Source of the DNA: Bacillota bacterium
Lineage (GTDB): Bacteria > Bacillota > Clostridia > Clostridiales > Clostridiaceae
Direction of reading: 5' to 3'
Assembly: GCA_030706015.1 (NCBI GenBank)
Contig: JAUZPI010000009.1
Location: forward strand, 20,331 to 84,330
DNA length: 64,000 nucleotides
The notes beneath the pieces are model-generated. The model was not told the DNA's origin and searched no databases. It saw nothing but the letters and a program-made list of their open reading frames with translations. Numbering within the stretch: the stretch's first letter is position 1; the number at the start of each line of letters is the position of its first letter. This document shows, in pieces, positions 17,969 to 26,365 of this stretch. Made by a program: the position numbers and the translations under genes.

Positions 17969-19009
17969 CTAAAGTGAACTTGGTATATACTTTAATCCAG
18001 TATCTTCTGGTAATCCAAATACTAGGTTCATATTTTGAACCGCTTGACCCGCTGCTCCCTTAAACAAGTTATCAATAGCAGAAACTATAATTAATCTATT
18101 AGTACGTTCATCCAATACAATACCTATATCACAATAATTTGAGCATCTAACATTCTTTGTCTCTGGTAAGCTTCCTGCCTCAAGTACTCTAACAAATTTG
18201 TTATTCTTATAAAATTCCTTATATAAATTAATTATTTCTTCCAATTTAACAGCTTTATCATCTAATACATTACAATAAATAGTACTCAAAATTCCTCTAT
18301 TCATTGGTGTTAAATGAGGGGTAAAATTAATCATTACCTTTTCCCCAGCTAGGTTAGATAATTCTTGTTCAATTTCAGGAACATGTCTATGACTAGCCAC
18401 CTTATAGGCTTTTATACTGTCATTACACTCAGGATAGTGAGCTCCTAAACTTAAACCTCTTCCAGATCCCGTAACTCCAGATTTTGAGTCAGCTATAATT
18501 GACTTAATATCTATCAGTTTATTTTTTAAAACTGGAGCCAATCCTAAGGTTATACTAGTAGGATAACATCCTGGATTTGCAATAACTTTAGATTTTTTAA
18601 TAGCTTCCTTATGAATTTCACATAATCCATATTGAGATTTTTCATGAAGTTCTTTGTATTTATAATCAAGTCCGTACCATTGCTTGTAATCCTCTTCTGT
18701 AGTTAACCTGAAATCTGCACCTAGGTCAATAAATACTACACCTTTCTTATCACATTCCAATGCTATATCCTCACTCAATCCATGTGGGAGAGCCGCAAAT
18801 ATTACATCACATTTGCCTACTATCTCTTCAAAGGATTCACATTTCATATTTATACATCCATTCAGGTTTGGGTAAACTTTACTAATATCCTCTCCCGCAA
18901 AAGAATTAGATGTAATACCTACAATTTCAACCTCAGAATGCATCACTAAAATTCTTACAAGTTCTTCACCTGCATATCCAGTTGCTCCAACTATTCCAGC
19001 CTTTATCAT
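17969..19009 (-). CDS. argC: N-acetyl-gamma-glutamyl-phosphate reductase
   Basis: 346 residues. The NADP-binding start is AGIVGATGYAGEEL and the catalytic Cys lies in ANPGCYPTS (about residue 149). The reaction gives N-acetylglutamate semialdehyde. ATG 19009 (MIKAGIVG) is preferred because AAGGGGAGAGAAC lies just before it; an upstream in-frame ATG at 19060 would add 17 residues before the Rossmann start. It is the first gene of the operon, behind an ARG-box-like promoter at 19081-19200. No argJ or argE lies in the cluster. Confidence 0.95.
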   Translation of the reverse strand: MIKAGIVGATGYAGEELVRILVMHSEVEIVGITSNSFAGEDISKVYPNLNGCINMKCESFEEIVGKCDVIFAALPHGLSEDIALECDKKGVVFIDLGADFRLTTEEDYKQWYGLDYKYKELHEKSQYGLCEIHKEAIKKSKVIANPGCYPTSITLGLAPVLKNKLIDIKSIIADSKSGVTGSGRGLSLGAHYPECNDSIKAYKVASHRHVPEIEQELSNLAGEKVMINFTPHLTPMNRGILSTIYCNVLDDKAVKLEEIINLYKEFYKNNKFVRVLEAGSLPETKNVRCSNYCDIGIVLDERTNRLIIVSAIDNLFKGAAGQAVQNMNLVFGLPEDTGLKYIPSSL

Positions 19010-19080
19010 TTTGTTCTCTCCCCTTATAAATATATTAAATTCTCCGTTCTTCTTATGCATATATATAAGTAATATGCTTT

Positions 19081-19200
19081 TTTATAATTATACATCTATT
19101 AGAATAATTATGCAATGTTTTTTTGAATTTCACTTTTAATTATACATCATTTATGCATAACTAGTCTATAAATGAATATTTATTTTTTTGCATAATTTAA
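19081..19200 (-). promoter_or_regulatory. Promoter and ARG-box-like operator cluster of argCBDF
   Basis: On the minus strand TTGCAT (19115-19110) and TATAAT (19092-19087) are exactly 17 bases apart. ARG-box-like elements cover both hexamers: TGCATAATTATTCTA (19114-19100) and TGTATAATTATAAA (19094-19081). Further partial copies are TGTATAATTAAAA (19146-19134) and, on the plus strand, TGAATATTTATTT (19173-19185). This pattern fits repression by an ArgR/AhrC-type hexamer with arginine. No argR gene is in the window. Confidence 0.6.
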
Positions 19201-19280
19201 TCCACCGATTTATTTTTACCATGGCAGTTATTATTCCTGATTATTCTAGCTAATATAACTTTGGTAATTATATCTTACAT

Positions 19281-20546
19281 TCACTTTATAAAGAATTTCT
19301 TAATATTGGTTCCGGTATTATTCACCTTAACCTTAATATTTACCCTAACAGGGATACTGGAGAATTCACTTTCCCAAGCCTTCTCATAATATTTATGCCA
19401 TACCTTAGGATGTTGTCTGTAAAAATTAAAGCCAAAGCCAAATATATCTGAATTCAATTCATCTTTACCTTTTTTTAATGCTGCGGTAACATCTGAATAT
19501 ATGCTGCTTTCTAATTTTTTCCCTAATGAACCAACTATCTCTGGATCAATATATTCATCGCCTCCAACACTATAATATTTTCTTAAAGCTGCTTCTATCT
19601 TAATATCTAGGTATACAACAGGTTTATTATTTTCTATTCTAACCTTAACCTTCCTTCCCGATTTTGTTATATAAAAGTATAACGTTTTTTTTAACTCATC
19701 ATGAATAGATAACCTGTCCGTATTACCATCACTTAACTTAACATCTCCTCTGTCAGTAACCTTAAAGGCATTAATTTTATTACCTAATATCCAATTTAAC
19801 CCCATAGTTTCTTTATTATTAAGCCAGCCAACAAGTTTATCTTTTTTGAAGACCGCCATACCACCTGCCATTAAATTACCTTTCTTCTCTACTGCAAACC
19901 TTATACCATTTTTTTCTCCTCCTGTAGCTTCACCAGGATCATCAACTAGTGACGTAGTTATAATTTTGGGCGCTACTGGTTCATATCCTTGTCTTGTCAT
20001 CATCTGTAAAAAGTCACGTAAAGTAACCAAATATGTGCTTCCATTGCTTTGATAGGAGTTTAAAAACATACGTATTTTTTTTCCTGAAGAGGTCACAGAA
20101 TTTGGATCACGAGTAGCGATTACACCTTCGGCCTTTCCAGGTACAATTACTATACCTATAGAATTACGAGTATTTGGGGTACGTTCAAAGTGTTCAACTA
20201 TATCTTTCATAATATATTTTGCTGCATCCTCACCAATCACCAACACTTGTATATAACCATAAAACAATTTATTAGTACTTGCTTGCTGCAGCTTTGTAAT
20301 TGCTCCCATTATTGTAGCATCAGATGCAGAGTACACCGTTCCTCTATTTATCTCAGCTGATTTTTCACCTGAGGATTTAGTTATCGGAATAAATTGTAGT
20401 GTTACTGTTACTTCTTTTGTCCTAATATCCAAATCTATTCCTAAGGAATAGATTTGAGCCATTTGCTCATACTCTGTATAATCCCAACAGCTAGTAAAAA
20501 AAAATGTAAAGGTTACCAATGATATAAGCCATATTATTTTTTTCAC
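19281..20546 (-). CDS. Ger(x)C family spore germination lipoprotein
   Basis: 421 residues. A lipoprotein signal peptide is present (hydrophobic 4-17, lipobox FTSCW with Cys20), followed by WDYTEYEQMAQIYSLGIDLD, the usual GerC opening. The rest shows the three-domain GerC body, including YGYIQVLVIGEDAAKYIM and the C-terminal GFGFNFYRQHPKVWHKYYEKW-like helix region. It is the C subunit of a nutrient germinant receptor in the spore inner membrane. Its ATG overlaps the gerB stop by 4 bases. Confidence 0.93.
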   Translation of the reverse strand: MKKIIWLISLVTFTFFFTSCWDYTEYEQMAQIYSLGIDLDIRTKEVTVTLQFIPITKSSGEKSAEINRGTVYSASDATIMGAITKLQQASTNKLFYGYIQVLVIGEDAAKYIMKDIVEHFERTPNTRNSIGIVIVPGKAEGVIATRDPNSVTSSGKKIRMFLNSYQSNGSTYLVTLRDFLQMMTRQGYEPVAPKIITTSLVDDPGEATGGEKNGIRFAVEKKGNLMAGGMAVFKKDKLVGWLNNKETMGLNWILGNKINAFKVTDRGDVKLSDGNTDRLSIHDELKKTLYFYITKSGRKVKVRIENNKPVVYLDIKIEAALRKYYSVGGDEYIDPEIVGSLGKKLESSIYSDVTAALKKGKDELNSDIFGFGFNFYRQHPKVWHKYYEKAWESEFSSIPVRVNIKVKVNNTGTNIKKFFIK

Positions 20547-21643
20547 TCTACACCACTTCCATTCCTTTTCTTCATAACCAAAACACCTAAAAAAGCTATT
20601 ATTATAACAATTACTATAAACGGCAAAATAACATAATAATTCATGAATAGTGAAATAAAGAATGCTTCATTAAAGGAATTTAATCCTATGGAGAATATTG
20701 TCATAATAGATGAAATTAACACCAAAATATACAAAGAATTTTTTTCATTAAATACTTTTTTTATAGGTATCCAAATGCAATATAAATATAGTGATAATCT
20801 TAAAATACAGATAAGCTGATAGGTAGCTAGAATAAACACCTCTAATCCTCTAAGAAACTCCCCAAAATAAATAACTCTTGATATTTCAACACCTGCGGAA
20901 GAAACCCTGAATAACAATTCCGTTCCAGATACGCCCTGCATAATAAATACTGCTAAGGACAATACAAAAGACCAAAGTCCAATTCCTTTTATTATACTTC
21001 TTTTACTCCCTTTCGTTTGTGGCATATGTTCAACCATCACTACTATAAACAGTAATATTTCAGAAGCTGAACCTAAAGAAAAAAACACCGCTTCTCCAAA
21101 CCTTAACAGTGTAGTATCGAATATAGGATATATATTTTCAACTTTAAATTCTTTTACAAAACTTAAGGAAAAACCTGCAAAATAATTTATTATATACCAT
21201 ATGGTAAGTAATTCTACAGTTCTTCCAAAGAGCAGAATTTTATTATTTACAAATAATAAGGCTATGATAACACTCAAGAGTATAATTACCCATGATGGCG
21301 TCAACTGTAAAAAATACACCTTAACTGTTCCCGCTAGAAAATTTAAAATAGTTACTCCTAAAACAATATTTATTATTGCATTTATTATTATTATAATTAT
21401 ATAAAGAGGTTTGCCAAAACTAATATTTATAATATCTAATATATTACGTTCAGGATAGCATTTGCTTAAAAATAAAATTGCAATTATAAAAGGAATTATC
21501 AAAAGAATTCCTATCCCTAATGCAACCCAGCCGCTTCTTCCTGCTAAATACACTGCCCAAATAAAATTAAATGCCATATTGCTGCAGCCACTGGCAAATG
21601 TAAGAAAAATAATCTGTTCTCTTGTGAACCTATCATTTCTCAA
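20543..21643 (-). CDS. GerB family spore germination permease (GerAB/ArcD/ProY superfamily)
   Basis: 366 residues with about ten membrane helices and an APC-superfamily transporter fold. The opening FTREQIIFLTFASGCSN is typical of endospore germination permeases. This subunit holds the germinant-binding pocket (usually amino acids). The start is TTG 21643, with AGAAGGTGA 7-8 bases before it. It lies between the A and C subunits, overlapping C by 4 bases. Confidence 0.92.
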   Translation of the reverse strand: MRNDRFTREQIIFLTFASGCSNMAFNFIWAVYLAGRSGWVALGIGILLIIPFIIAILFLSKCYPERNILDIINISFGKPLYIIIIIINAIINIVLGVTILNFLAGTVKVYFLQLTPSWVIILLSVIIALLFVNNKILLFGRTVELLTIWYIINYFAGFSLSFVKEFKVENIYPIFDTTLLRFGEAVFFSLGSASEILLFIVVMVEHMPQTKGSKRSIIKGIGLWSFVLSLAVFIMQGVSGTELLFRVSSAGVEISRVIYFGEFLRGLEVFILATYQLICILRLSLYLYCIWIPIKKVFNEKNSLYILVLISSIMTIFSIGLNSFNEAFFISLFMNYYVILPFIVIVIIIAFLGVLVMKKRNGSGVE

Positions 21644-21690
21644 TGGATTTCACCTTCTCTTATATGATACTTTGTTACTTTTTTTCACTG

Positions 21691-23226
21691 CTATTTTTTA
21701 TTACCTTTTACATTTGTAATTAAAGTTAACTTATCTTTTAACACCTTAAACGGTGCTCTAACAAAGAGATCCTTCCAGCCTTTCAATTCTACTGGTACAA
21801 TTGGATATAAATACGGTACTCCAAAGGATTCCAAAACTGACATTCTCCATAGAATAATAAAACTACCATTGAAAAACCCAAATATCCCTAATCCCCCAGC
21901 GAATAATATTAAAATATAATTAAGCATTCTCGCTGTATTTACCAATATAGTTGATGAAATAGCAAAGGTAGCTATTGCTGAGAATGACACTACTATAATA
22001 AGAGATACACTTACATAGCCTGCCGCCACTGCAGCCTGACCAATTACCACAGCACCTAAAGTTCCTATGAAATACCCTACTATTCCCGGCATACGCGTTC
22101 CAGCTTCACGAATTATGTCAATAATTACTGTCATAACTATTAACTCTATTATTGAAGGAAATGGAACACCCTCTCTTCCTTGGGAAATATTCAACGCCAG
22201 AGAGGGAGGAACAACAGTATGATTATAGGTTACAAAAGAGAGGTATAATGGCGATACGGCACTAGCTACAAAAAAAGCTATAATTCTAATAATTCTTAAA
22301 AAAGAACTAGCAAAAGGTAACTGTGAATAGTCATCCATGGTTTTAAAGCTATCCCAAAAGCACATTGGCGCTATCAGTGCAAATGGGCTATTATCGCAAA
22401 GTATTACTACATAACCATCTGACAATGCCCTAGAAACTACATCTGGACGCTCAGTCAATCTATAAGTTGGAAATATACTAGTTGGTTTATCTTGTATAAA
22501 TTCAGCTAATGTACTAGTCCCATCTACCATATCAGTATCTACATCATTAAGACGTCTTCTCACTTCATCTATAATCTCATCCTTAGCTAAACCTTTCATC
22601 CATAGAAATTTTGAATCTGTACGTGATAAGCTCCCTAGCGTAAAGTTTTCACATTGAAGTGCTGGTACAGGCAGTCTCCTAATAATCATACTAACATTAG
22701 TAGCTAAATCTTCTACAAAACCTTCTTTAGCAGCAAAAATAGTTATTTCATTTTCGGGTTTATCTATAGATCTCTTTTCAATCTTTCGGCTTTGGACTAT
22801 ACGTGCACTGCTAAACCCCTGAAAAAAAATTGCTGTATTTCCTTTTAATAACTCACCTATGACCTCTTCCATCTGATCTATTTTTTTAGTATTTAATGAT
22901 GATATATATAGTGTCTTAGCCAGTGTACTAATATCATTATCTTGAATTGTAACATCTATAGTTTCCTTTAATAAAGGAGAAATAACCTGATTGTTTATTA
23001 ATTCTTTATCACAAAGATTTTCGATAAATACTATACCTGTTTCTATATATCCTCCAAAGGCTTTAAATTTCCCTTCGCTTAAACCAATACTTTCTCCTAA
23101 TTGATTTTTGATGAAAAGCAGATTTTCCTCTACAGAAGTAGAAACATTTTTAACTGGAGAATTTGTCTGTTCTAATTTTTCCGTTTCTGAAGCACCCTTA
23201 TTATATTCCTGCTGCATATTAATCAC
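21691..23226 (-). CDS. GerA family spore germination protein
   Basis: 511 residues. Two N-terminal soluble subdomains hold VGELLKGNTAIFFQG-like and VQSRKIEKRSIDKPENE segments. A membrane region of about five or six helices begins near residue 300 (after ALIAPMCFWDSFKTMDDY). GerA subunits form the channel part of the germinant receptor. The start is uncertain: ACGGAGG is only 3 bases before the GTG at 23226 and 12 before the ATG at 23217, so either could be used. It is the first gene of gerA-gerB-gerC. A forespore sigma-G promoter is expected, but I saw only weak matches upstream. Confidence 0.93.
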   Translation of the reverse strand: MINMQQEYNKGASETEKLEQTNSPVKNVSTSVEENLLFIKNQLGESIGLSEGKFKAFGGYIETGIVFIENLCDKELINNQVISPLLKETIDVTIQDNDISTLAKTLYISSLNTKKIDQMEEVIGELLKGNTAIFFQGFSSARIVQSRKIEKRSIDKPENEITIFAAKEGFVEDLATNVSMIIRRLPVPALQCENFTLGSLSRTDSKFLWMKGLAKDEIIDEVRRRLNDVDTDMVDGTSTLAEFIQDKPTSIFPTYRLTERPDVVSRALSDGYVVILCDNSPFALIAPMCFWDSFKTMDDYSQLPFASSFLRIIRIIAFFVASAVSPLYLSFVTYNHTVVPPSLALNISQGREGVPFPSIIELIVMTVIIDIIREAGTRMPGIVGYFIGTLGAVVIGQAAVAAGYVSVSLIIVVSFSAIATFAISSTILVNTARMLNYILILFAGGLGIFGFFNGSFIILWRMSVLESFGVPYLYPIVPVELKGWKDLFVRAPFKVLKDKLTLITNVKGNKK

Positions 23227-23340
23227 ATTCCTCCGTAAACTTGTTTACCTATACATAGTAGTGCCTACTTATTATGCGATTTATACTTATCCAAATATAT
23301 AGAAATACATCTGTTTATGCTTTGTTTTTATATATTGAAA

Positions 23341-23375
23341 TCCCCCTTCTGTTATGTTACAAAACAGAAGGGGGA
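23341..23375 (-). terminator. Strong hairpin after the 64-residue protein gene
   Basis: TCCCCCTTCTGTT (23341-23353) pairs perfectly with AACAGAAGGGGGA (23363-23375). The T-run is weak on both strands (GGATTTC on the minus). It lies between the small gene and the ger operon and insulates the latter. Confidence 0.6.
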
Positions 23376-23424
23376 TATTGAATTCTTAGTTCTTTTACGA
23401 CTTTAACAAGATAATTTTATGAAT

Positions 23425-23619
23425 TCAACTTCTATAAAACTCTAAAATCTCTTCCTTTAATATTTCAAGTCTTGATATACATGCATTCATTCTGATAGAC
23501 CATCCATGGATTTCATCTTCTGTAGGTATCACCGACTCATCACTAACAATTGAAGCCAAAGACTTTAATTCCTTCTCCAACATTTTTATTTCCTGTAGAA
23601 GTTCTTTCTTTCTCTTCAT
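23425..23619 (-). CDS. Small coiled-coil protein of unknown function
   Basis: 64 residues, beginning MKRKKELLQEIK. Two amphipathic helices (about 3-28 and 38-62) are separated by a turn with DESVIPTEDEIHGW, so it is probably a helical hairpin. ATG 23619 is preceded by AGGAGG at good spacing, while the more distal ATG gives no site. No family is recognised. It is monocistronic, with a strong hairpin after it. Confidence 0.65.
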   Translation of the reverse strand: MKRKKELLQEIKMLEKELKSLASIVSDESVIPTEDEIHGWSIRMNACISRLEILKEEILEFYRS

Positions 23620-23635
23620 AAATAATACCTCCTGC

Positions 23636-23989
23636 ATGGCATATAAAATCATTTCTAATATATTCTATAGCTTTTTTCTAAATTTAGTAACAAATGAACT
23701 GTTCACTTACATACAATTTTTCAATCCAGTCCATTATCATCTGCTATGGCTGCTTGATGGTGTTGGTCACGCGGCTTCTATAGCCTCAAATCTTGATATG
23801 TCGGAAAAAATGCTTATTAAAACAAGCACAAAATTTAGAAAAACATTTAATGACTTATACTCAAAATCAAAGGAAATGAAGGGTTTTCAAAGAGCAGGTC
23901 TTATAAAGTTTCCAGCCCTAACTAAACTCTCCATGGTATCAGAGGTTAAAAAGCCTGATTGCGACCCAGGCAAACCTAGAATTGAATAA
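23636..23989 (+). pseudogene. 3' remnant of a DUF2935-like helical protein
   Basis: The open frame has no ribosome site, and its first 30 residues look non-coding. From about 23726, HYHLLWLLDGVGHAASI, LDMSEKMLIKTSTKF, TFNDLYSKS and KFPALTKL follow the pattern I recall for the DUF2935 four-helix domain (WL..HA..I...LD..E). DUF2935 proteins normally have two such domains and about 260 residues, so the front two-thirds are gone. The frame starts inside the divergent small gene's promoter region. I call it a relic; a short expressed protein is possible but not supported. Confidence 0.45.
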
Positions 23990-23993
23990 TAAA

Positions 23994-24019
23994 AAACCTG
24001 TCTACTTTTAGACAGGTTT
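23994..24019 (-). terminator. Intrinsic terminator after HNH gene
   Basis: AAACCTGTCTA (23994-24004) pairs with TAGACAGGTTT (24009-24019). The minus strand continues TTTATTATTC. The stem contains the HNH gene's stop codon and may also act on the plus strand. Confidence 0.75.
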
Positions 24020-24412
24020 AAAAATTGGTATAAAATCTTCATATTCTTCCAGCATATATTCGCTATATATCTTTCTTCCCATAAGTCTAGTTATGATGTC
24101 TGAAGTTCTATAACCTTCTTTGTATAATCTATAATCCTTTAAAAGCTTTTTAAGCATACCCTTATTGATCTCAAGTATTCCTACAAGCTCATCTATCGTG
24201 TAATAATCCTTGTACATTAGACTCTCTAGCTTATTTTGTAATTCTAGCTTGTACTCCAAATCTAGTTTTCTGTTCTTATGAGGACCATTCTTCCCCCTGT
24301 GATGCTCAGAGCACAAATATTTGAAATTAAGCGGAAAGTCTACACCACCTTGGCTTCTATATACTATATGGTGCTTATCAGCCAGTTTTCCACAAACCTC
24401 ACATTTGTACAA
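24008..24412 (-). CDS. HNH-motif zinc protein
   Basis: 134 residues from TTG 24412. An HNH-type zinc fold occupies the N-terminus: CEVCGK, then DKHHIVYRSQGG, then NFKYLCSEHHRG. The pattern CxxC...HH...CxxHH holds two zinc-binding pairs and the catalytic His. The C-terminal half (about 70-134) is helical and resembles a small DNA-binding helix-turn-helix (IDELVGILEINKGMLKKLL). GGGGGA lies 7 bases before the TTG; earlier starts lack a site. It could be a homing-type or restriction-like nuclease, but its isolated single-gene setting suggests a conserved clostridial protein of unknown role. Confidence 0.75.
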   Translation of the reverse strand: MYKCEVCGKLADKHHIVYRSQGGVDFPLNFKYLCSEHHRGKNGPHKNRKLDLEYKLELQNKLESLMYKDYYTIDELVGILEINKGMLKKLLKDYRLYKEGYRTSDIITRLMGRKIYSEYMLEEYEDFIPIFKPV

Positions 24413-24588
24413 TAAACTTCCCCCCATTAATATATAAATTCTATTCCTTTGCTTCAATTATAGCATATTATAATTATAAATTCATTATAGAGCATATGAT
24501 ATTTTTAGTGTAAGTTCACCAAAACTTTACAAATAAATATTATTCTCAACCTGTTGAGATATTTGACTTAGACTTCATTTAGTGCTAG

Positions 24589-24611
24589 TATACTGATAAT
24601 TTACCAGTATA
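24589..24611 (+). repeat. Inverted repeat in the ybaK upstream region
   Basis: TATACTG (24589-24595) and CAGTATA (24605-24611) form a perfect 7-base dyad with a 9-base centre. The first arm overlaps a possible -10 (TATACT), so it may be an operator for the aminoacyl-tRNA deacylase gene. Confidence 0.4.
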
Positions 24612-24641
24612 TTGTTTATAGGATAGAAAGAAGGTATGTAA

Positions 24642-25100
24642 ATGAGCGTTGAAAGTGTACGACAATTTTTTATCAACCGAGGAATTAGTGATCCTATTAT
24701 TGAATTAAATGATAGTGGCACTACCGTTGAATTAGCTTCCAAGATTATTGGCGTTGATCCATCTTTTATTGCAAAAACCTTAGCATTTAAGCTAAAGGAT
24801 AAGAATGTTTTGATAGTCACAAAAGGTGATGGACGTATAAACAATAAAAAATATAGACAGTTTTTTAAAGAGAAGGCTAAGATGGTGGATTTCAATGACG
24901 TTGAAGAAATAACTGGTCATCCTGTTGGAGGGGTATGCCCTTTTGGTTTAAAAAATTCACTAGAAATATATTTAGATTTATCAATTAAGGATTTTCAGTA
25001 TGTATATCCAGCCGCAGGTTCAAAAAACTATGCCATGAAAATATCTCCTAATGAAATACACAGCCTAACAAATGCCACCTGGATTGATGTCTGTGAATAG
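24642..25100 (+). CDS. YbaK/EbsC family aminoacyl-tRNA deacylase
   Basis: 152 residues of the YbaK/ProX fold. The conserved catalytic Lys lies in FIAKTLAFK (about 44-52), and the substrate loop GHPVGGVCPFGL (about 106-117) matches the family. These free-standing editing enzymes hydrolyse mischarged tRNA such as Cys-tRNA(Pro) or Ala-tRNA(Pro). Which aminoacyl-tRNA is used cannot be told. The gene has its own ribosome site (AGAAAGAAGG) and is followed by a hairpin. A dyad lies at the promoter (24589-24611). Confidence 0.9.
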   Translation: MSVESVRQFFINRGISDPIIELNDSGTTVELASKIIGVDPSFIAKTLAFKLKDKNVLIVTKGDGRINNKKYRQFFKEKAKMVDFNDVEEITGHPVGGVCPFGLKNSLEIYLDLSIKDFQYVYPAAGSKNYAMKISPNEIHSLTNATWIDVCE

Positions 25101-25105
25101 ATTAT

Positions 25106-25127
25106 ATGCCTAGCTTCAACTAGGCAT
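25106..25127 (+). terminator. Hairpin after ybaK
   Basis: ATGCCTAG (25106-25113) pairs with CTAGGCAT (25120-25127), 5 bases after the stop codon. The following TATCTATCC is only weakly T-rich. Confidence 0.5.
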
Positions 25128-25190
25128 TATCTATCCCTCAATAATTTTTACAAACACATGTCTTTTTCTCTGTCCATCGAATTCCCAAAA

Positions 25191-25421
25191 TTAAAAGGTA
25201 GGCTTGTTATCTAAATTATCCCCTTCTTCTCCATTAGGGTTGCTTCTTAAGTACTCTCTGCCATTTCGCGCCTTTCCTACGTTAACCCCTTCTAATTTAT
25301 CATCCTTTGCTAGCATTATTGCTTCGTCAATTGAGTAAACATTCCCATTGTCAAGCATTACGTCAGTTATGTCTCCATCCTTATTTTTTTTAACCTTTGC
25401 TACCTTTGATTTATCACTCAT
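25191..25421 (-). CDS. DUF3892 domain protein
   Basis: 76 residues. KVAKVKKNKDGDITDVMLDNGNVYSI and DKLEGVNVGKARNGREYLRSNP match the small DUF3892 family, whose function is unknown. The strong ribosome site GGAGAAGGAGA precedes ATG 25421. Small basic DUF3892 proteins are common in spore-formers, and this one is divergent from the CotF-like pair, with about 350 bases between. No signal or membrane segment. Confidence 0.85.
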   Translation of the reverse strand: MSDKSKVAKVKKNKDGDITDVMLDNGNVYSIDEAIMLAKDDKLEGVNVGKARNGREYLRSNPNGEEGDNLDNKPTF

Positions 25422-25768
25422 ATATCTCCTTCTCCTTTCATCAAACTTTACAAAGATAATTACTCCTGCAAAGTTATTATTTGAAATAAATTACTCAATA
25501 TACAGCGATAACTTACTTTTCTTTGTTGCATATCTTTTCTCAATACATATTAATTCTGGTTGGTTGTTTATTTGATTTGTAAAATAAACTTTCACCACAT
25601 TGTATTCTTTTTGATTCAAACCTGCTGTAAAATTTTGCAGGATATAACAAATCATTATTTCTCGGTAAAGCTTCACCTTTAAACCTTACCTCAAATTACC
25701 ATTATATTTATAATTTAATAAAGAAATAATAACTATGTAGCGTCAATAGAAATAAAGGAGGTAATTAT
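25422..25768. other. Intergenic stretch between DUF3892 and the CotF-like pair
   Basis: About 350 bases with no convincing gene; short open frames here lack ribosome sites. It contains CCTGC/GCAGG arms (25621-25641) around an A/T loop. A mother-cell (sigma-E or K) promoter for the coat genes is expected, but I could not assign one. Confidence 0.4.
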
Positions 25769-25978
25769 ATGTTAACTGCCAATACAAAACAAATTGAAAG
25801 CAATAATTTAAAAGTAATTGAAGATCAAATCAGCTATGAAAGTTTATTAAACAAAAAATGTCATGAATATGCTCAATTATGTACTGATGCTCAATTAAAA
25901 AACCTATGCAACGAAGCAGCTAAGATTCATAAAGATAATTTTAATTCTTTAAAAACATATTTAGATTCTCATCAATAA
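25769..25978 (+). CDS. Small CotF-like spore-coat-associated protein
   Basis: 69 residues, all helical: an amphipathic N-terminal segment, then SYESLLNKKCHEYAQLCTD and AAKIHKDNFNSLKTYLDSH. This layout matches the short partner proteins found beside CotF-type coat proteins in clostridia. A strong ribosome site (AAAGGAGGT) precedes the ATG. The CotF-like gene starts 16 bases downstream, so the two form an operon. Expression is probably in the mother cell, but this is inferred only from the neighbour. Confidence 0.7.
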   Translation: MLTANTKQIESNNLKVIEDQISYESLLNKKCHEYAQLCTDAQLKNLCNEAAKIHKDNFNSLKTYLDSHQ

Positions 25979-25993
25979 AAGGAGGAATTACAC

Positions 25994-26266
25994 ATGACAG
26001 GTGCATTTTCAGAAAAGGAATTAATGCATGATTTGCTTGCAACTGAAAAACAAACAATCTCAGGATACAGCGTAGGAATAACTGAAACTTCTTGTCAAAA
26101 CCTTAGAAATACATTAGTTAATAATTTTAAAAATGCTCAAGACGTTCAATTTAAGGTTTTTGATGCAATGAAACAAAAAGGTTGGTATGCAACAAAAGAT
26201 GCCCCAGATAGCGATGTGCAGAAGGCTAAAAATGAAATAAACCAAATGTCTGGTTCACTAAAATAA
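25994..26266 (+). CDS. CotF-like spore coat protein
   Basis: 90 residues. The start FSEKELMHDLLATEKQTISGYSVGITE is the CotF-family opening, and MKQKGWYATKDAP is the usual closing motif, where the YP-type residues contact other coat proteins. The fold is a ferritin-like helix bundle. It is the second gene of a two-gene unit, with AAAGGAGG just before the ATG, and is followed by a long hairpin. Confidence 0.85.
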   Translation: MTGAFSEKELMHDLLATEKQTISGYSVGITETSCQNLRNTLVNNFKNAQDVQFKVFDAMKQKGWYATKDAPDSDVQKAKNEINQMSGSLK

Positions 26267-26280
26267 TATCTTTAATTATA

Positions 26281-26327
26281 ACAAGCTATGTCTTCAAAAC
26301 TAATGAGTTAGTTTAGACATAGCTTGT
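26281..26327 (+). terminator. Long nested hairpin after the CotF-like pair
   Basis: ACAAGCTATGTCT (26281-26293) pairs with AGACATAGCTTGT (26315-26327), and inside AAACTAA pairs with TTAGTTT around TGAG. It is weakly T-flanked but very stable; it lies between convergent genes. Confidence 0.65.
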
Positions 26328-26365
26328 TTACGTTCACTATTTAAAAATACGATTTCTTAGCTTTT

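Noticed and set aside
25491..25676. Minus-strand open frame of 61 codons
   Set aside because: No ribosome site and unremarkable composition; overlaps another short frame in an AT-rich gap.
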